64,000 nt of DNA from Nitrospirota bacterium (GCA_021813405.1 JAKAKS010000031.1:62001-126000), one strand, 5' to 3'. Positions 1 through 10,081 are shown, counted from the first letter of the stretch. Numbers and translations: made by a program. Notes: generated from the sequence alone by a model not told the origin.

Positions 1-2
1 GC

Positions 3-3000
3 GGCAATTCCACCGGTCATGGGATAAGTATCCAGACGCCCGGAGCATTTACGATCCGCGGGGTTCCGCCCGGTACTTACCTGCTGGGCGCCGGAATGGA
101 CGTTCTGGGGTATGGCGTGCCGAATGTGATTGACCCGCAATACATGTCGGTCAATGCAACAATTGTAAATGGGGACGTAACCGGGCAAACTTTAACTCTT
201 GCTAACCAGGCATCTCCGGCTCCAGTTGCGCCAACTTTAAAAAAGGTAAGTCCAGCCGATCATGCGGCGTTTATCAACTGGAAGCCTGCTTATAACGCCA
301 GCAACCTGGAGATAGACGATCATTATCGTATCTACTGGGGCACCGATCCGGCCGCTTCAAACGGGGGGATCATAAACGTTCCGGCGGACGGACAGCATAT
401 GTACATCCAGTCCGGTCTTACGAACGGTACGCAGTACTATTACAAGATGACAGGCCTGGTAAGCGGAATGGAGAGCGCAGCCACCGCAGTTTACGGGCCT
501 GTTACGGTTGGGCCAGCATCCGGCCTGTACACGGTATCGGGCATAGTTAATGTGCCTGCCGGGACTACGGGGCCGTTGTACGTGGGCATTCGCGACGATT
601 ATTCGGGGGCACTATACGCTACCGAGATAAGCTCGCCTTTAGCGGGCGCAAATTCTTATAATGTTGCGGGCATATCGAACGGCACGTATGGGGCATTTGC
701 CTTCATAGACCAGAACAACGATGGCCAGCCGGACACTGGCGATCTCACCACGGGGATGAACGGCGATTACATCCCGGTTGTTGTAAACGGCTCCGGCATG
801 ACGCAGAATCTTTCTCTTGCCTTCGAAAACGGCACGTCAAGCGTCACTACAACTCATTGGACTGATGGCGTAAACAGCAGTTACAGCCTGAATCTGGAAA
901 TGGATGGCATGCAGAAGCTGCCTGTGAACGTTGCACTTGTCAATGGGCCCAATGTTCCTTATCCCGTCGATATATCGCCAAGCGCCAACGATAATCCCGG
1001 GTCGTTCCGCGACTGGACGGGCACCGGCGCTACCAGTCCCAACGTAGGGGATACTTACACGTTTGCCGTCACATATGCAGACGGGAGCACGGAAACATTT
1101 AGCTCACCAGTTGGGGCCGTGCTGGACAGCTTTGCGCAAAATCTGGGCGTTATAAATTCCCCCAGCATGAATGTGCCTACGTTCAACTGGAGTGGCCCGG
1201 CCTCGCCCCCGGCGTTTTACTCATACAGCATCAATGTCGGGCAGCAAAACGGAGGGCAGGTATGGAATTATCCCAAAAAGGGGAATATGCCCAGCAATCA
1301 GACTTCCGTTCAGTTCGATGCAGACAAAAGCGCAAACCAGTCCTCGCTTGTAAACGGGACAACATATGACTGGCAGGTTTCCGTAAACGATGCAAGCGGC
1401 AACCAGGCACAGTACAGCGCATATTACACGCCCGGCGGGGCATCCGTATCTGGAAACGTCAGCGGGGCCGTTTTAAACGGGGTCACCATCACGCTATCCG
1501 GAGCTGCAAGCGGAAGCACCGTAACGAACGTAAACGGCAATTACTTGTTTGCAGGGCTTTCAAATGGCATTTATACGGCAACGCCTCAGCTTTCTGGGTA
1601 TACGTTCAGCCCGCCGAGCCAGTCCATTACAATAAACGGCCAGGACTTGACGGGCGTGAACTTCACGTCCATTTCCAACTCAGTCTCTCAAACATATAGC
1701 ATATCAGGGCAGGTCAGCGGGGCCGTTTCAAACGGAGTCACCATGACTTTGAGCGGCACTTCAAACGCAACCGCCACTACCGATATAAACGGCAATTACT
1801 CATTCACCGGCCTTGTGAACGCTGGCAGTTACACGGTTACGCCGTCTGATAGCGGCTATTCGTTTACTCCGGCCAGCCAGTCCGTCATAATAAACGGATC
1901 GAGCGTAACGGGGGAAAATTTCACTTCCTCCGCCTCCGGCCACTCTATATACGGGAACGTATCGGCCAATAACGGAGGGGCTGCGGCACCGGGCGTAACA
2001 ATGGCCCTGGTACAGAACGCCGTTACCATTGCCACCTCCAGCACGGATGTCAACGGCAATTTCGCGTTTGCCAATGTGCCGGATGGCACATACGCAATCA
2101 CGCCCAACCTTTCTGGTGGCAGCGCCACATTCAGTCCGTCCAGCCAGACGGTGACAGTAAACGGGAGCGACGTTAACAGCGTCAACTTCCAGATGAACGG
2201 CGGGTACGACGTCTCCGGCACGGTAAGCTATGTTGGCGCGCATACCGGGCGGATTTACGTAGGCCTGTTCGATCCAAATAAAAATGCTGTAGGCCTGGGC
2301 GTAAGCATCACATCCCCCGGCGCGTTTACGATCAGGGGGGTGCCGCCGGGCAGCTATACCCTGGGCGCCGCCATGGATATCCTCGGCTACGGCACGATGA
2401 ACGCCGCGGACCCTATGGGCGGCACGGTCATAATTGTAAACGGAACCATGACGGGGCAGAACGTCACGATAACAGACCAGCCCATACCCACGCCGGTTAC
2501 GCCCACGTTAAAGAACGTTATGACAAGCGGAGGTACGGCGATAATCCAGTGGAAAACGCCTGAAACCAATTCTCCGGTTAATGGCCTGGAGATAGCGGAC
2601 CATTACCGGATTAACTGGGGCACCGACGCGGCCGCCTCAAACGGAGGGATAATAAATGTTCCGGCGAACGGCCAGAACATTTACATCCAGACCGGCCTTG
2701 TTAACGGCAGCAGTTATTACTACACCATTGAAGCGATAGTAAACGGTACGGCAAGCGCGCCTTCCTCTGTGGCCGGGCCTTATACTGTCAATGCCGGTTC
2801 AGGCCCGTATACTGTCTCCGGTATCGTCAATGTTCCCGAAGCGCCCATCGGGCCGTTATATGTGGGAATTTATAACGGGAACGATGTATATGCGGCCTTT
2901 ATCAACTCGCCGGTTATTGGATCGAATGCCTATACAATCCCTGGCGTGCCTGACGGCGAATACTCTGCCTTTGCCGTGTTGGACCAGAATAAATCCGGCC

Positions 3001-6000
3001 AGTTCAATGCTGGAAACCTGATGATGGGTGTTAATGGCAACGGTTACATCCCGGTGGTAATAAACGGGGCCGGTGTGGCACAGGACCTGGATCTGGCAAT
3101 CGCAAACGCTACGGCATTGGCCAGCACAATTCATTCGACCGGGGTCAATGGCGATAATTACAGTCTGGACTTGGAACTGGAGCCCCAACTGAAGCTGCCG
3201 GTAAATGTTGCGCTGGTCAGCGGGCCAAATGTTCCTTACCCTGTGGACTTGTCGACTAGCGGCATAGACAAATCGGGCATAGATGAATGGGTCAATATAG
3301 GTCCTATCAGGCCGAACATTGGCGACACCTACACATTTACGGTTTCTTATGCCGACGGAAGCTCCGAAAACATTTCCTCATCGGTTTCGGCGGTGCTTGA
3401 CAGCTTTCCTCAAAACTTGGGCGTTACTAATACTCCAGATGCGTTTGACCCCACGTTCAACTGGGCGGCCCCGGCTTCGCCGCCTTCCTACTACGTCTAT
3501 TACTTGAACGTCCAGCAGAATAACGGCGGCCAGGTCTGGTCTTATCCCAACCAGGCCAACGGCATGCCCAGCACCCAGAGCTCCGTGAGGTACAACGCGG
3601 ATGGCAACGCCAATCCGGCCTCGCTTGTAAGCGGGACGGCTTATAACTGGCAGGTCAGCGTAATGGATCCCAACGGAAACCAGGCGCAATACCAGAGCGC
3701 ATATACGCCCACCGGAACGCAACTATATTCAATATCCGGTTATGTGAGCGGAGCTGTCATCAACGGGGTGACCATGACCCTTTCCGGCAGCGCAAACGCT
3801 ACAACCACTACCGATGCCAGCGGATATTACTCCTTCACCGGGCTTGTAAACGGTAGCGGTTATAATTATACTGTCACACCGTCGCTTGCCGGGTACTCGT
3901 TCAACCCCCCCTCTATGCCGGATATTTACATATACAGCACGGATGTGACGGGCGTGAACTTTACCGCTACTGGCGTATGCACAGCGCCATACTTCGTAAA
4001 CGTGCCTTCCAGCGCCAGCGGGTACAGCCCCAGTATCGGGATTGTCTGGAATGACGACCACAGTGCCGGATATACTTACGTCATTGACAGGAGTAAGGAC
4101 GGCGTTAACTGGACGGCAACTGACATTAACAACGGGACCAGTTCTGCTTGCCCGGCTGGCTGGGGGCAGTGCATGTATTACACTGATACAGACCCTGGCC
4201 TGCAAAACGGCGTTACATACTACTACCGCGTAACGGCCACCAAGTCCGGTTACATCAATAGCGCCCCTGTTCATGGCCCCAACGGGTGCGCGCTTACGCT
4301 TCAGGCCAGGGCGCCGTATTACGTCTCGGTGCCTTCCAGCGCCGCGGGATACAGCCCAAGTATCGCTATCACATGGAATGATGATTCCAGCGTCGACAGC
4401 GGATATACGTACGTGATAGACAGGAGCTCTGACGGCGGCACAACTTGGACCAACAACATCAATAGTGGAACAAGTGCCGCATGCCCTGCCGGATGGGGGC
4501 AGTGCATATACTACACCGATACTAGTTCCAGCCTGGTAAACGGAGTTACCTACAACTACCGGGTGACGGCCACCAAGGCGGGCTACGCCAGCAGTGCAAA
4601 GGTGCAGGCGCCCAACGGGTGCGCGCTTACGCTTCAGGCCAGGGCGCCGTATTACGTCTCGGTGCCTTCCAGCGCTTCGGGGACCAGTCCGCAGATAGGG
4701 ATTACCTGGAATGACGACCAGAGCGCCGGATATACCTACGTGATAGACAGGAGCGCTGATGGAGGCGCCACATGGACAACCAACATCAACAACGGCGTCA
4801 GCGCCGCATGCCCGGCCGGATGGGGACAGTGCATGTATTACACCGATACTAGTTCCAGCCTGGTAAACGGAGTTACCTACAGCTACCGGGTAACGGCCAC
4901 CAAGACGGGCTACGCCAGCAGCGCAAAGGTGCAGGCGCCCAACGGGTGCGCACTTACGCTTCAGGCCAGGGCGCCGTATTACGTCTCGGTGCCTTCCAGC
5001 TATACTGGGTACAGCCCCGGCATCGGGATTGTCTGGAATGATGACCAGAGCGCCGGATATACGTACGTGATAGACAGGAGCTCTGACGGCGGCACAACTT
5101 GGACCAACGACATCAATAGTGGAACAAGCGCCGCATGCCCGGCTGGCTGGGGGCAGTGCATGTATTACACCGATACTAGTTCCAGCCTGGTAAACGGAGT
5201 TACCTACAACTACCGGGTGACCGCCACCAAGACGGGCTACGCCAGCAGCGCAAAGGTGCAGGCGCCCAACGGGTGCGCGCTTACGCTTCAGGCCAGGGCG
5301 CCGTATTACGTCTCGGTGCCTTCCAGCTATACTGGGTACAGCCCCAGCATCGGGATCGTCTGGAACGATGACTCCAGCGTTGACAGCGGATATACGTACG
5401 TGATAGACAGGAGCTCTGACGGCGGCACAACTTGGACCAACAACATCAATAGTGGAACAAGCGCCGCATGCCCTGCCGGATGGGGGCAGTGCATGTATTA
5501 TTACGACACGGATCCAAGCCTGGTAAACGGGGTTGCCTATTATTACCGGGTGACCGCCACCAAGACAGGCTACGCCAGCAGTGCAAAGGTCCAGGCGCCT
5601 GGAGCTTGCACCATGATGTATCGGAGCCAGCCGCCGTATTACATTGCCGTGCCATCGCTCAGCTCCGGCGGCAGCATTGCTGTACGGTGGAGCGATGGCT
5701 CCAACGGCTATACCTACGTAGTGGACAGGAGCGCGGACGGGGTCTCATGGACCTCTGGCGTATGGAGCGGTACGGCCACATCGTTTACCGACACTGGACT
5801 TGCGGGCGGCACTTATTATTACCGCGTGAAGGCGACGAAATCCGGTTACCAAGACAGCGGTTATCAGACATCGAGTGCCTGCATTGTGACAACCCCCAAT
5901 AATTGGACGACATTAGCCTCTGCTCCGGGAGTTGTCAATGGAGGCTCTATGGCGTACGACGGTAGCAGTAATCTCTATGTGTTACTTGGGAATGGGACCG

Positions 6001-6713
6001 ACGCATTCTGGAAATACAACATCGCCACCAATTTGTGGACCCAAGAAGCCTCTGTTGGGCAGGGTGGAGCAATTGTAAACGGAGGCTCCATGGCGTACGA
6101 CGGCAATGGGAATTTCTATGCATTGCCGGGAAATGGGACTGACGCATTCTGGAAATACAACATCGCCACCAATTTGTGGACCCAAGAAGCCTCTGTTGGG
6201 CAGGGTGGGGTAATTGTAAACGGAGGCTCCATGGCGTACGACGGCAATGGCAATTTATATGTGTTGCCGGGGAACAACACCACTTCCTTCTATAAATATA
6301 ACGTTGCCACTAATGCCTGGTCGCAGATAAGCTCTGCTCCGGGAATTGTCAATGGAGGCTCCATGGCGTACGACGGCAATGGCAATTTATATGCATTGCC
6401 GGGGAACAACACCACTTCCTTCTATAAATATAACGTTGCCACTAATGCCTGGTTGCAGATAAGCTCTGCTCCGGCAATTGTCAACGGCGGCTCCATGGCC
6501 TATGATGGCAACGGCAATTTCTATGCATTAATGGGGAACAATACCAATTATTTCTATAAATACAACGTTGCTCAAAATATATGGTACACAGGCGCCGCTG
6601 CCCCAGCCCAAGCTCCTGGAAATGTCAACGGAGGTGCTCTGGCTTTTGGAAACGGCAGTTTCTTTGCACTACAGGGCAATGGCGCTACCGGTTATTGGGA
6701 ATACGTCCCCTGA
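3..6713 (+). CDS. Giant repetitive secreted/surface protein (carboxypeptidase-regulatory-like, Fn3-like and kelch-like repeats), 5' end outside the window
   Basis: Frame of the 96..6713 ORF is open back to base 3 (GNSTGHGISIQTPGAFTIRGVPPGTYLLGAGMD...), matching an internal repeat (SITSPGAFTIRGVPPGSYTLGAAMD). Many SGxVSGAVxNGVTxTLSG, APYYVSVPSS and VNGGSMAYDG repeats. Confidence 0.85.
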   Translation, partial: GNSTGHGISIQTPGAFTIRGVPPGTYLLGAGMDVLGYGVPNVIDPQYMSVNATIVNGDVTGQTLTLANQASPAPVAPTLKKVSPADHAAFINWKPAYNASNLEIDDHYRIYWGTDPAASNGGIINVPADGQHMYIQSGLTNGTQYYYKMTGLVSGMESAATAVYGPVTVGPASGLYTVSGIVNVPAGTTGPLYVGIRDDYSGALYATEISSPLAGANSYNVAGISNGTYGAFAFIDQNNDGQPDTGDLTTGMNGDYIPVVVNGSGMTQNLSLAFENGTSSVTTTHWTDGVNSSYSLNLEMDGMQKLPVNVALVNGPNVPYPVDISPSANDNPGSFRDWTGTGATSPNVGDTYTFAVTYADGSTETFSSPVGAVLDSFAQNLGVINSPSMNVPTFNWSGPASPPAFYSYSINVGQQNGGQVWNYPKKGNMPSNQTSVQFDADKSANQSSLVNGTTYDWQVSVNDASGNQAQYSAYYTPGGASVSGNVSGAVLNGVTITLSGAASGSTVTNVNGNYLFAGLSNGIYTATPQLSGYTFSPPSQSITINGQDLTGVNFTSISNSVSQTYSISGQVSGAVSNGVTMTLSGTSNATATTDINGNYSFTGLVNAGSYTVTPSDSGYSFTPASQSVIINGSSVTGENFTSSASGHSIYGNVSANNGGAAAPGVTMALVQNAVTIATSSTDVNGNFAFANVPDGTYAITPNLSGGSATFSPSSQTVTVNGSDVNSVNFQMNGGYDVSGTVSYVGAHTGRIYVGLFDPNKNAVGLGVSITSPGAFTIRGVPPGSYTLGAAMDILGYGTMNAADPMGGTVIIVNGTMTGQNVTITDQPIPTPVTPTLKNVMTSGGTAIIQWKTPETNSPVNGLEIADHYRINWGTDAAASNGGIINVPANGQNIYIQTGLVNGSSYYYTIEAIVNGTASAPSSVAGPYTVNAGSGPYTVSGIVNVPEAPIGPLYVGIYNGNDVYAAFINSPVIGSNAYTIPGVPDGEYSAFAVLDQNKSGQFNAGNLMMGVNGNGYIPVVINGAGVAQDLDLAIANATALASTIHSTGVNGDNYSLDLELEPQLKLPVNVALVSGPNVPYPVDLSTSGIDKSGIDEWVNIGPIRPNIGDTYTFTVSYADGSSENISSSVSAVLDSFPQNLGVTNTPDAFDPTFNWAAPASPPSYYVYYLNVQQNNGGQVWSYPNQANGMPSTQSSVRYNADGNANPASLVSGTAYNWQVSVMDPNGNQAQYQSAYTPTGTQLYSISGYVSGAVINGVTMTLSGSANATTTTDASGYYSFTGLVNGSGYNYTVTPSLAGYSFNPPSMPDIYIYSTDVTGVNFTATGVCTAPYFVNVPSSASGYSPSIGIVWNDDHSAGYTYVIDRSKDGVNWTATDINNGTSSACPAGWGQCMYYTDTDPGLQNGVTYYYRVTATKSGYINSAPVHGPNGCALTLQARAPYYVSVPSSAAGYSPSIAITWNDDSSVDSGYTYVIDRSSDGGTTWTNNINSGTSAACPAGWGQCIYYTDTSSSLVNGVTYNYRVTATKAGYASSAKVQAPNGCALTLQARAPYYVSVPSSASGTSPQIGITWNDDQSAGYTYVIDRSADGGATWTTNINNGVSAACPAGWGQCMYYTDTSSSLVNGVTYSYRVTATKTGYASSAKVQAPNGCALTLQARAPYYVSVPSSYTGYSPGIGIVWNDDQSAGYTYVIDRSSDGGTTWTNDINSGTSAACPAGWGQCMYYTDTSSSLVNGVTYNYRVTATKTGYASSAKVQAPNGCALTLQARAPYYVSVPSSYTGYSPSIGIVWNDDSSVDSGYTYVIDRSSDGGTTWTNNINSGTSAACPAGWGQCMYYYDTDPSLVNGVAYYYRVTATKTGYASSAKVQAPGACTMMYRSQPPYYIAVPSLSSGGSIAVRWSDGSNGYTYVVDRSADGVSWTSGVWSGTATSFTDTGLAGGTYYYRVKATKSGYQDSGYQTSSACIVTTPNNWTTLASAPGVVNGGSMAYDGSSNLYVLLGNGTDAFWKYNIATNLWTQEASVGQGGAIVNGGSMAYDGNGNFYALPGNGTDAFWKYNIATNLWTQEASVGQGGVIVNGGSMAYDGNGNLYVLPGNNTTSFYKYNVATNAWSQISSAPGIVNGGSMAYDGNGNLYALPGNNTTSFYKYNVATNAWLQISSAPAIVNGGSMAYDGNGNFYALMGNNTNYFYKYNVAQNIWYTGAAAPAQAPGNVNGGALAFGNGSFFALQGNGATGYWEYVP
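3970..5880 (+). repeat. Tandem Fn3-like repeat units of about 300-330 bp, several nearly identical at DNA level
   Basis: NGCALTLQARAPYYVSVPSS and SAACPAGWGQCMYYTDTSSSLVNGVTYxYRVTATKxGYASSAKVQAP recur in consecutive units. Confidence 0.85.
5925..6700 (+). repeat. Kelch-like tandem repeats (VNGGSMAYDGNGNLYALPGN...FYKYNVATNAW)
   Basis: Six VNGG(S/A)(M/L)A units at about 120-135 bp period. Confidence 0.8.
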
Positions 6714-6746
6714 GGAGATGTTGGGGCTGTATTGAATACCTGCAGT

Positions 6747-6783
6747 AAAAACCAAATCCCCGGTAATCGGGGATTTGGTTTTT
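6747..6783. terminator. Bidirectional intrinsic terminator between convergent genes
   Basis: Perfect 16-bp stem AAAAACCAAATCCCCG-GTAAT-CGGGGATTTGGTTTTT with A-tract and T-tract flanks. Confidence 0.92.
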
Positions 6784-6835
6784 TATTTCTAAAGTATTCC
6801 GCAGGTGTGAACCGTAGGCAAGGAGCGCGGGTATT

Positions 6836-9313
6836 TTAATTTCCCATGCACATCCCGTTTATCGTGTCGTTTTCAAAATCAGCTACGCCTGATGGGGCAT
6901 TCAGCACTACTCCCGTTGCCGTCAAAGACGCCTGCTTTAGTGTTATGCCCTGTGTAACATCCTGAAATGTGCAGGTGGGGGCGTTGGCAAAAGGCTGGTT
7001 TGCATTGAACGTTACCGCGCAGGAGTTCGTTACCCCGCTTCCTACGGTAATCACCATCGCCATATTTGTCCCGTTTGCGATTGAGCCTGTGCCGCAGCTT
7101 GAAACAGACGGTTTGTAACTGGCAGAGGGCGCGGCATCGGCCTGCTGCCTTAAGCGCGCATTAACCAGTGTAATGCCTTCCGCCGTATTGCCGCTTGCGG
7201 ATGCGCCCACTATGGCAAGCGGCACCATAGTGCCGGCCACATCATCTCCAATGGATATATAAGAGCCTCCAATGCTCTGGCCGCCGTTTTCGTCGGTTAT
7301 AGGCTCATTGCCAGGCGTTGCCGGATAGCCGCCGGTCAAGCCATAGTACCATTTGTTGTTTATCAGCACGGACGTGCCATAGCCGGCATTATTATTGGTA
7401 TCCAGCGCCAGGTTGTCCGCGCCCCAGCCAGTATCTACGGTGTTGTTTTCCAGCAGTAAATGTCCTCTGGTATACATCAGGTAGCCGTCCGGACCAAGGC
7501 CGGATGTGGCCAGGCGGCAATTTTCAACCTGTAAATTTGTTGCGCCAGGATAAGTCAGAAATTCCTGCGCCCACTCCGTAGTACAATCTTCTATCCTGCC
7601 GTTGGTTGATACAATGCCGGGGTGTACATCAAGGACATTCTGCTCAAAGTTGGCGTCCTTTAAATCAAATGAACCCACGCGGTTGAAATTGACGCCTATG
7701 TCCCGGTTGCTGATGCTGATGTCGTTAAAATACTCGTTATAGGTTTCCTGCGAGTCGCCATGGATGCAGGCCCATCCTCCGTATCCGTTAGGGTCGTCGC
7801 AGTAAAGGTTGTTAATTTCAAAGTTCTCTATGTTCTGGTTTGTAATCGGATTGCCCATCTCCAGGCAAACGCCTGACTCCCCGCACTCAACATTTTCCAA
7901 CCGCCAGGCGGTTGTGTTTACTGTTCTGCCGCTGGGGTCCCCGCCAGGGCCGTAAGTGTTCCATGCCGGGCCGGTATATTTGTCCGGGTCAAAAACAATA
8001 CCAGGCGTGTTGTTTGAACTGCCGCTTGGAACGCCTATGTCTTTTATTATTAATCTCGCAGCATGGTTTCCGTTGAACACTATGCCACCGATGGGGCCAA
8101 GCCAATTTATCTGGGTGCCCCCTTCGTTGTTATACCTGGAACCCTGCCCTTCAATGGTAACTCCCATCAGCCCTACCAGGCTCATAGGCTGCCCGAAGTT
8201 ATAAGGGGTGGCACAATCAGGCGCAAGAACTTCTCCGCCAGATATTTCACTAGCCGGCCCCATAGGAGAAACCGCCAATGCCGCGGCCTCAAAAGCCGGT
8301 TCGTCATCGTGGTACATGGTGAACGTGCCGCTTTGCGAAGGCGCGTTTGCCAGCGTTACAGTTGTGCCGCTTATGGCTGTGATGGTGGTGTTCAAAATCC
8401 CTGCCATCGCGCTTCCCGCAAGTGTGTACTCGCCATGGCCAAACTGGTTGCCCACGTCTATGAACTCAAAATTGCCGGATGCCGTCTGGCCCACCGGAAG
8501 ATTGGGCAGCACCTTGTAGATGCTGTTGTAGTTTGGCGTGCAGCTTGTTCCTGTACAGCGGTTGATTACATAGCCTATCGCGTTGGGGTCCGTATTCCAG
8601 GACAGATAAATGTGATTGGCGTAAGAGATTGTTGCCGGGCCGTTATTAACATACGCCACCGCCGATGGGGCGGACAAAGCGCCATCGAACCCCACGGCGC
8701 GCAGCGTATAGCCGTATGTGGTTGTGCAGGAGGCGTTATGGTACGGGCTGGCCGTGCTGTCCGTAGTGCATACGCCGGTGCGCGTATTGCCGTTTGAGGT
8801 TGGCCACCACGGGTTTGGCGGCAGGTTATGAGGGTTTACTTTGTACCCGTCAAGAACGGCATTCGTAAACCCCGCAGGCGTGGCTGGCGCGTCCGATGCC
8901 CCGGCAAGCGGGATAACCACCGATTGCCCAACCTTGAAATCCCCTATTGCGCCAACCGTTACCGTGCCGGAGCCTGCCGTGGTTGTTACGGTTTCGGTGG
9001 TTGCGGAGCACGTTGCCCCGTAGGCCCGCACGTCCGCCCAAGGGCCTTTGGTCTTTATGTCCGAAAAAGTGGTTGAGCCGTCAAACGGATTGGCATTGGG
9101 TACGTTGCCAAGCCCCACCTGTGCTGGAGTGTAGTCCCCGCTTTGCGGCATTATTGCGCCGGTGCGGCCATTAAATGTCTGAACTCCGCCGCCGTAATGA
9201 ACGGTGTCTGCGATAACGCGCTTTGCGGATACTACGTAGAAAAAGCAAAAAAGCAGCAGAACCGGCAAAACAGCCTCAAACCGCATATTCGAAAATTTTT
9301 TAAATTTCCCCAC
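6836..9313 (-). CDS. Secreted right-handed beta-helix (pectate-lyase-3-like) protein with phage tail-fibre-like N-terminal module
   Basis: Signal peptide; FNGRTGAIMPQSGDYTPAQVGLGNVPN resembles tail-fibre modules; PWADVRAYGA resembles the pectate lyase 3 start. Confidence 0.7.
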   Translation of the reverse strand: MGKFKKFSNMRFEAVLPVLLLFCFFYVVSAKRVIADTVHYGGGVQTFNGRTGAIMPQSGDYTPAQVGLGNVPNANPFDGSTTFSDIKTKGPWADVRAYGATCSATTETVTTTAGSGTVTVGAIGDFKVGQSVVIPLAGASDAPATPAGFTNAVLDGYKVNPHNLPPNPWWPTSNGNTRTGVCTTDSTASPYHNASCTTTYGYTLRAVGFDGALSAPSAVAYVNNGPATISYANHIYLSWNTDPNAIGYVINRCTGTSCTPNYNSIYKVLPNLPVGQTASGNFEFIDVGNQFGHGEYTLAGSAMAGILNTTITAISGTTVTLANAPSQSGTFTMYHDDEPAFEAAALAVSPMGPASEISGGEVLAPDCATPYNFGQPMSLVGLMGVTIEGQGSRYNNEGGTQINWLGPIGGIVFNGNHAARLIIKDIGVPSGSSNNTPGIVFDPDKYTGPAWNTYGPGGDPSGRTVNTTAWRLENVECGESGVCLEMGNPITNQNIENFEINNLYCDDPNGYGGWACIHGDSQETYNEYFNDISISNRDIGVNFNRVGSFDLKDANFEQNVLDVHPGIVSTNGRIEDCTTEWAQEFLTYPGATNLQVENCRLATSGLGPDGYLMYTRGHLLLENNTVDTGWGADNLALDTNNNAGYGTSVLINNKWYYGLTGGYPATPGNEPITDENGGQSIGGSYISIGDDVAGTMVPLAIVGASASGNTAEGITLVNARLRQQADAAPSASYKPSVSSCGTGSIANGTNMAMVITVGSGVTNSCAVTFNANQPFANAPTCTFQDVTQGITLKQASLTATGVVLNAPSGVADFENDTINGMCMGN

Positions 9314-9578
9314 CAGGCCATACCTCCGTTTGGCTTCTTTTTATATGTTCAATTGAAAAAATGCAACTACCTGTTTTTAATGTGAATCTCAACTTTTTAT
9401 GTTCAATCTGTTCAATGCCCGTCCTTTTTTGATCAGCCATATTCTCCATTGCCTTTCCGTTTTTTACTGATTTTCATTTTAATCCTGCGGCCAGACATTT
9501 GCATTTAAAAAATCCATGGCCAGCTCCTTTCCGCTCCGGTGGTTTTCCACCCATTACGGAAGTTTAGAACGGTACACC

Positions 9579-9620
9579 ATGACATTGTCCATATGACATG
9601 CGTCATGATTTTTGTGTCAT
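9579..9620. promoter_or_regulatory. Four-half-site dyad operator candidate (copy A)
   Basis: ATGAC-N9-ATGAC-N4-GTCAT-N9-GTCAT; same arrangement at 34874-34915. Confidence 0.7.
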
Positions 9621-10081
9621 GCTTAACCGGTGCTCTCATTTTTGGCCGCCGCTGCCAATATTGCATGATTGTTAAGTCCACGTTACAGGCAGCTCCTTGA
9701 CATTACATTGCTATAATTCTTAATCTATATCAATTATTTATTTAATCTATAACTAAATAAATAGTTTTTTGAAAAGTGCGAAAAAGTGGGGCTTTATTAA
9801 GAGCGGGAACGTTCGGCGTGAAAGCAGGCCAGAAAAAAGATTCCAGGATGTCCTTCCCGGCATTTAAAAAATCCGTTCAAAAAAAAGCAGCTATGGGAAA
9901 ATTGCGCCTTGCCTTTTGGCTGTGCGTAAATTAGAACGGCAAAAACTGTCCTGCTGTTAAAAAAATCTGCCCTGTGTGTGCCGGGAATATCGCGGCGGAA
10001 AGAGTTGTTGGATTGATCAGTTCTTTTTAAAGGGGGCTGAAATGGCGGGGCAGCGCCCGCCTGAAATCAGAAGACAAGAAA

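Noticed and set aside
4270-5620. Regular ~330-bp repeats as a possible CRISPR or satellite array
   Set aside because: Repeats are in-frame Fn3-like protein modules with no short repeat/unique spacer pattern.
9697-9717. TTGACA and TATAAT hexamers in the EPS operon leader
   Set aside because: Spacer is only 9 bp, incompatible with a sigma70 promoter.
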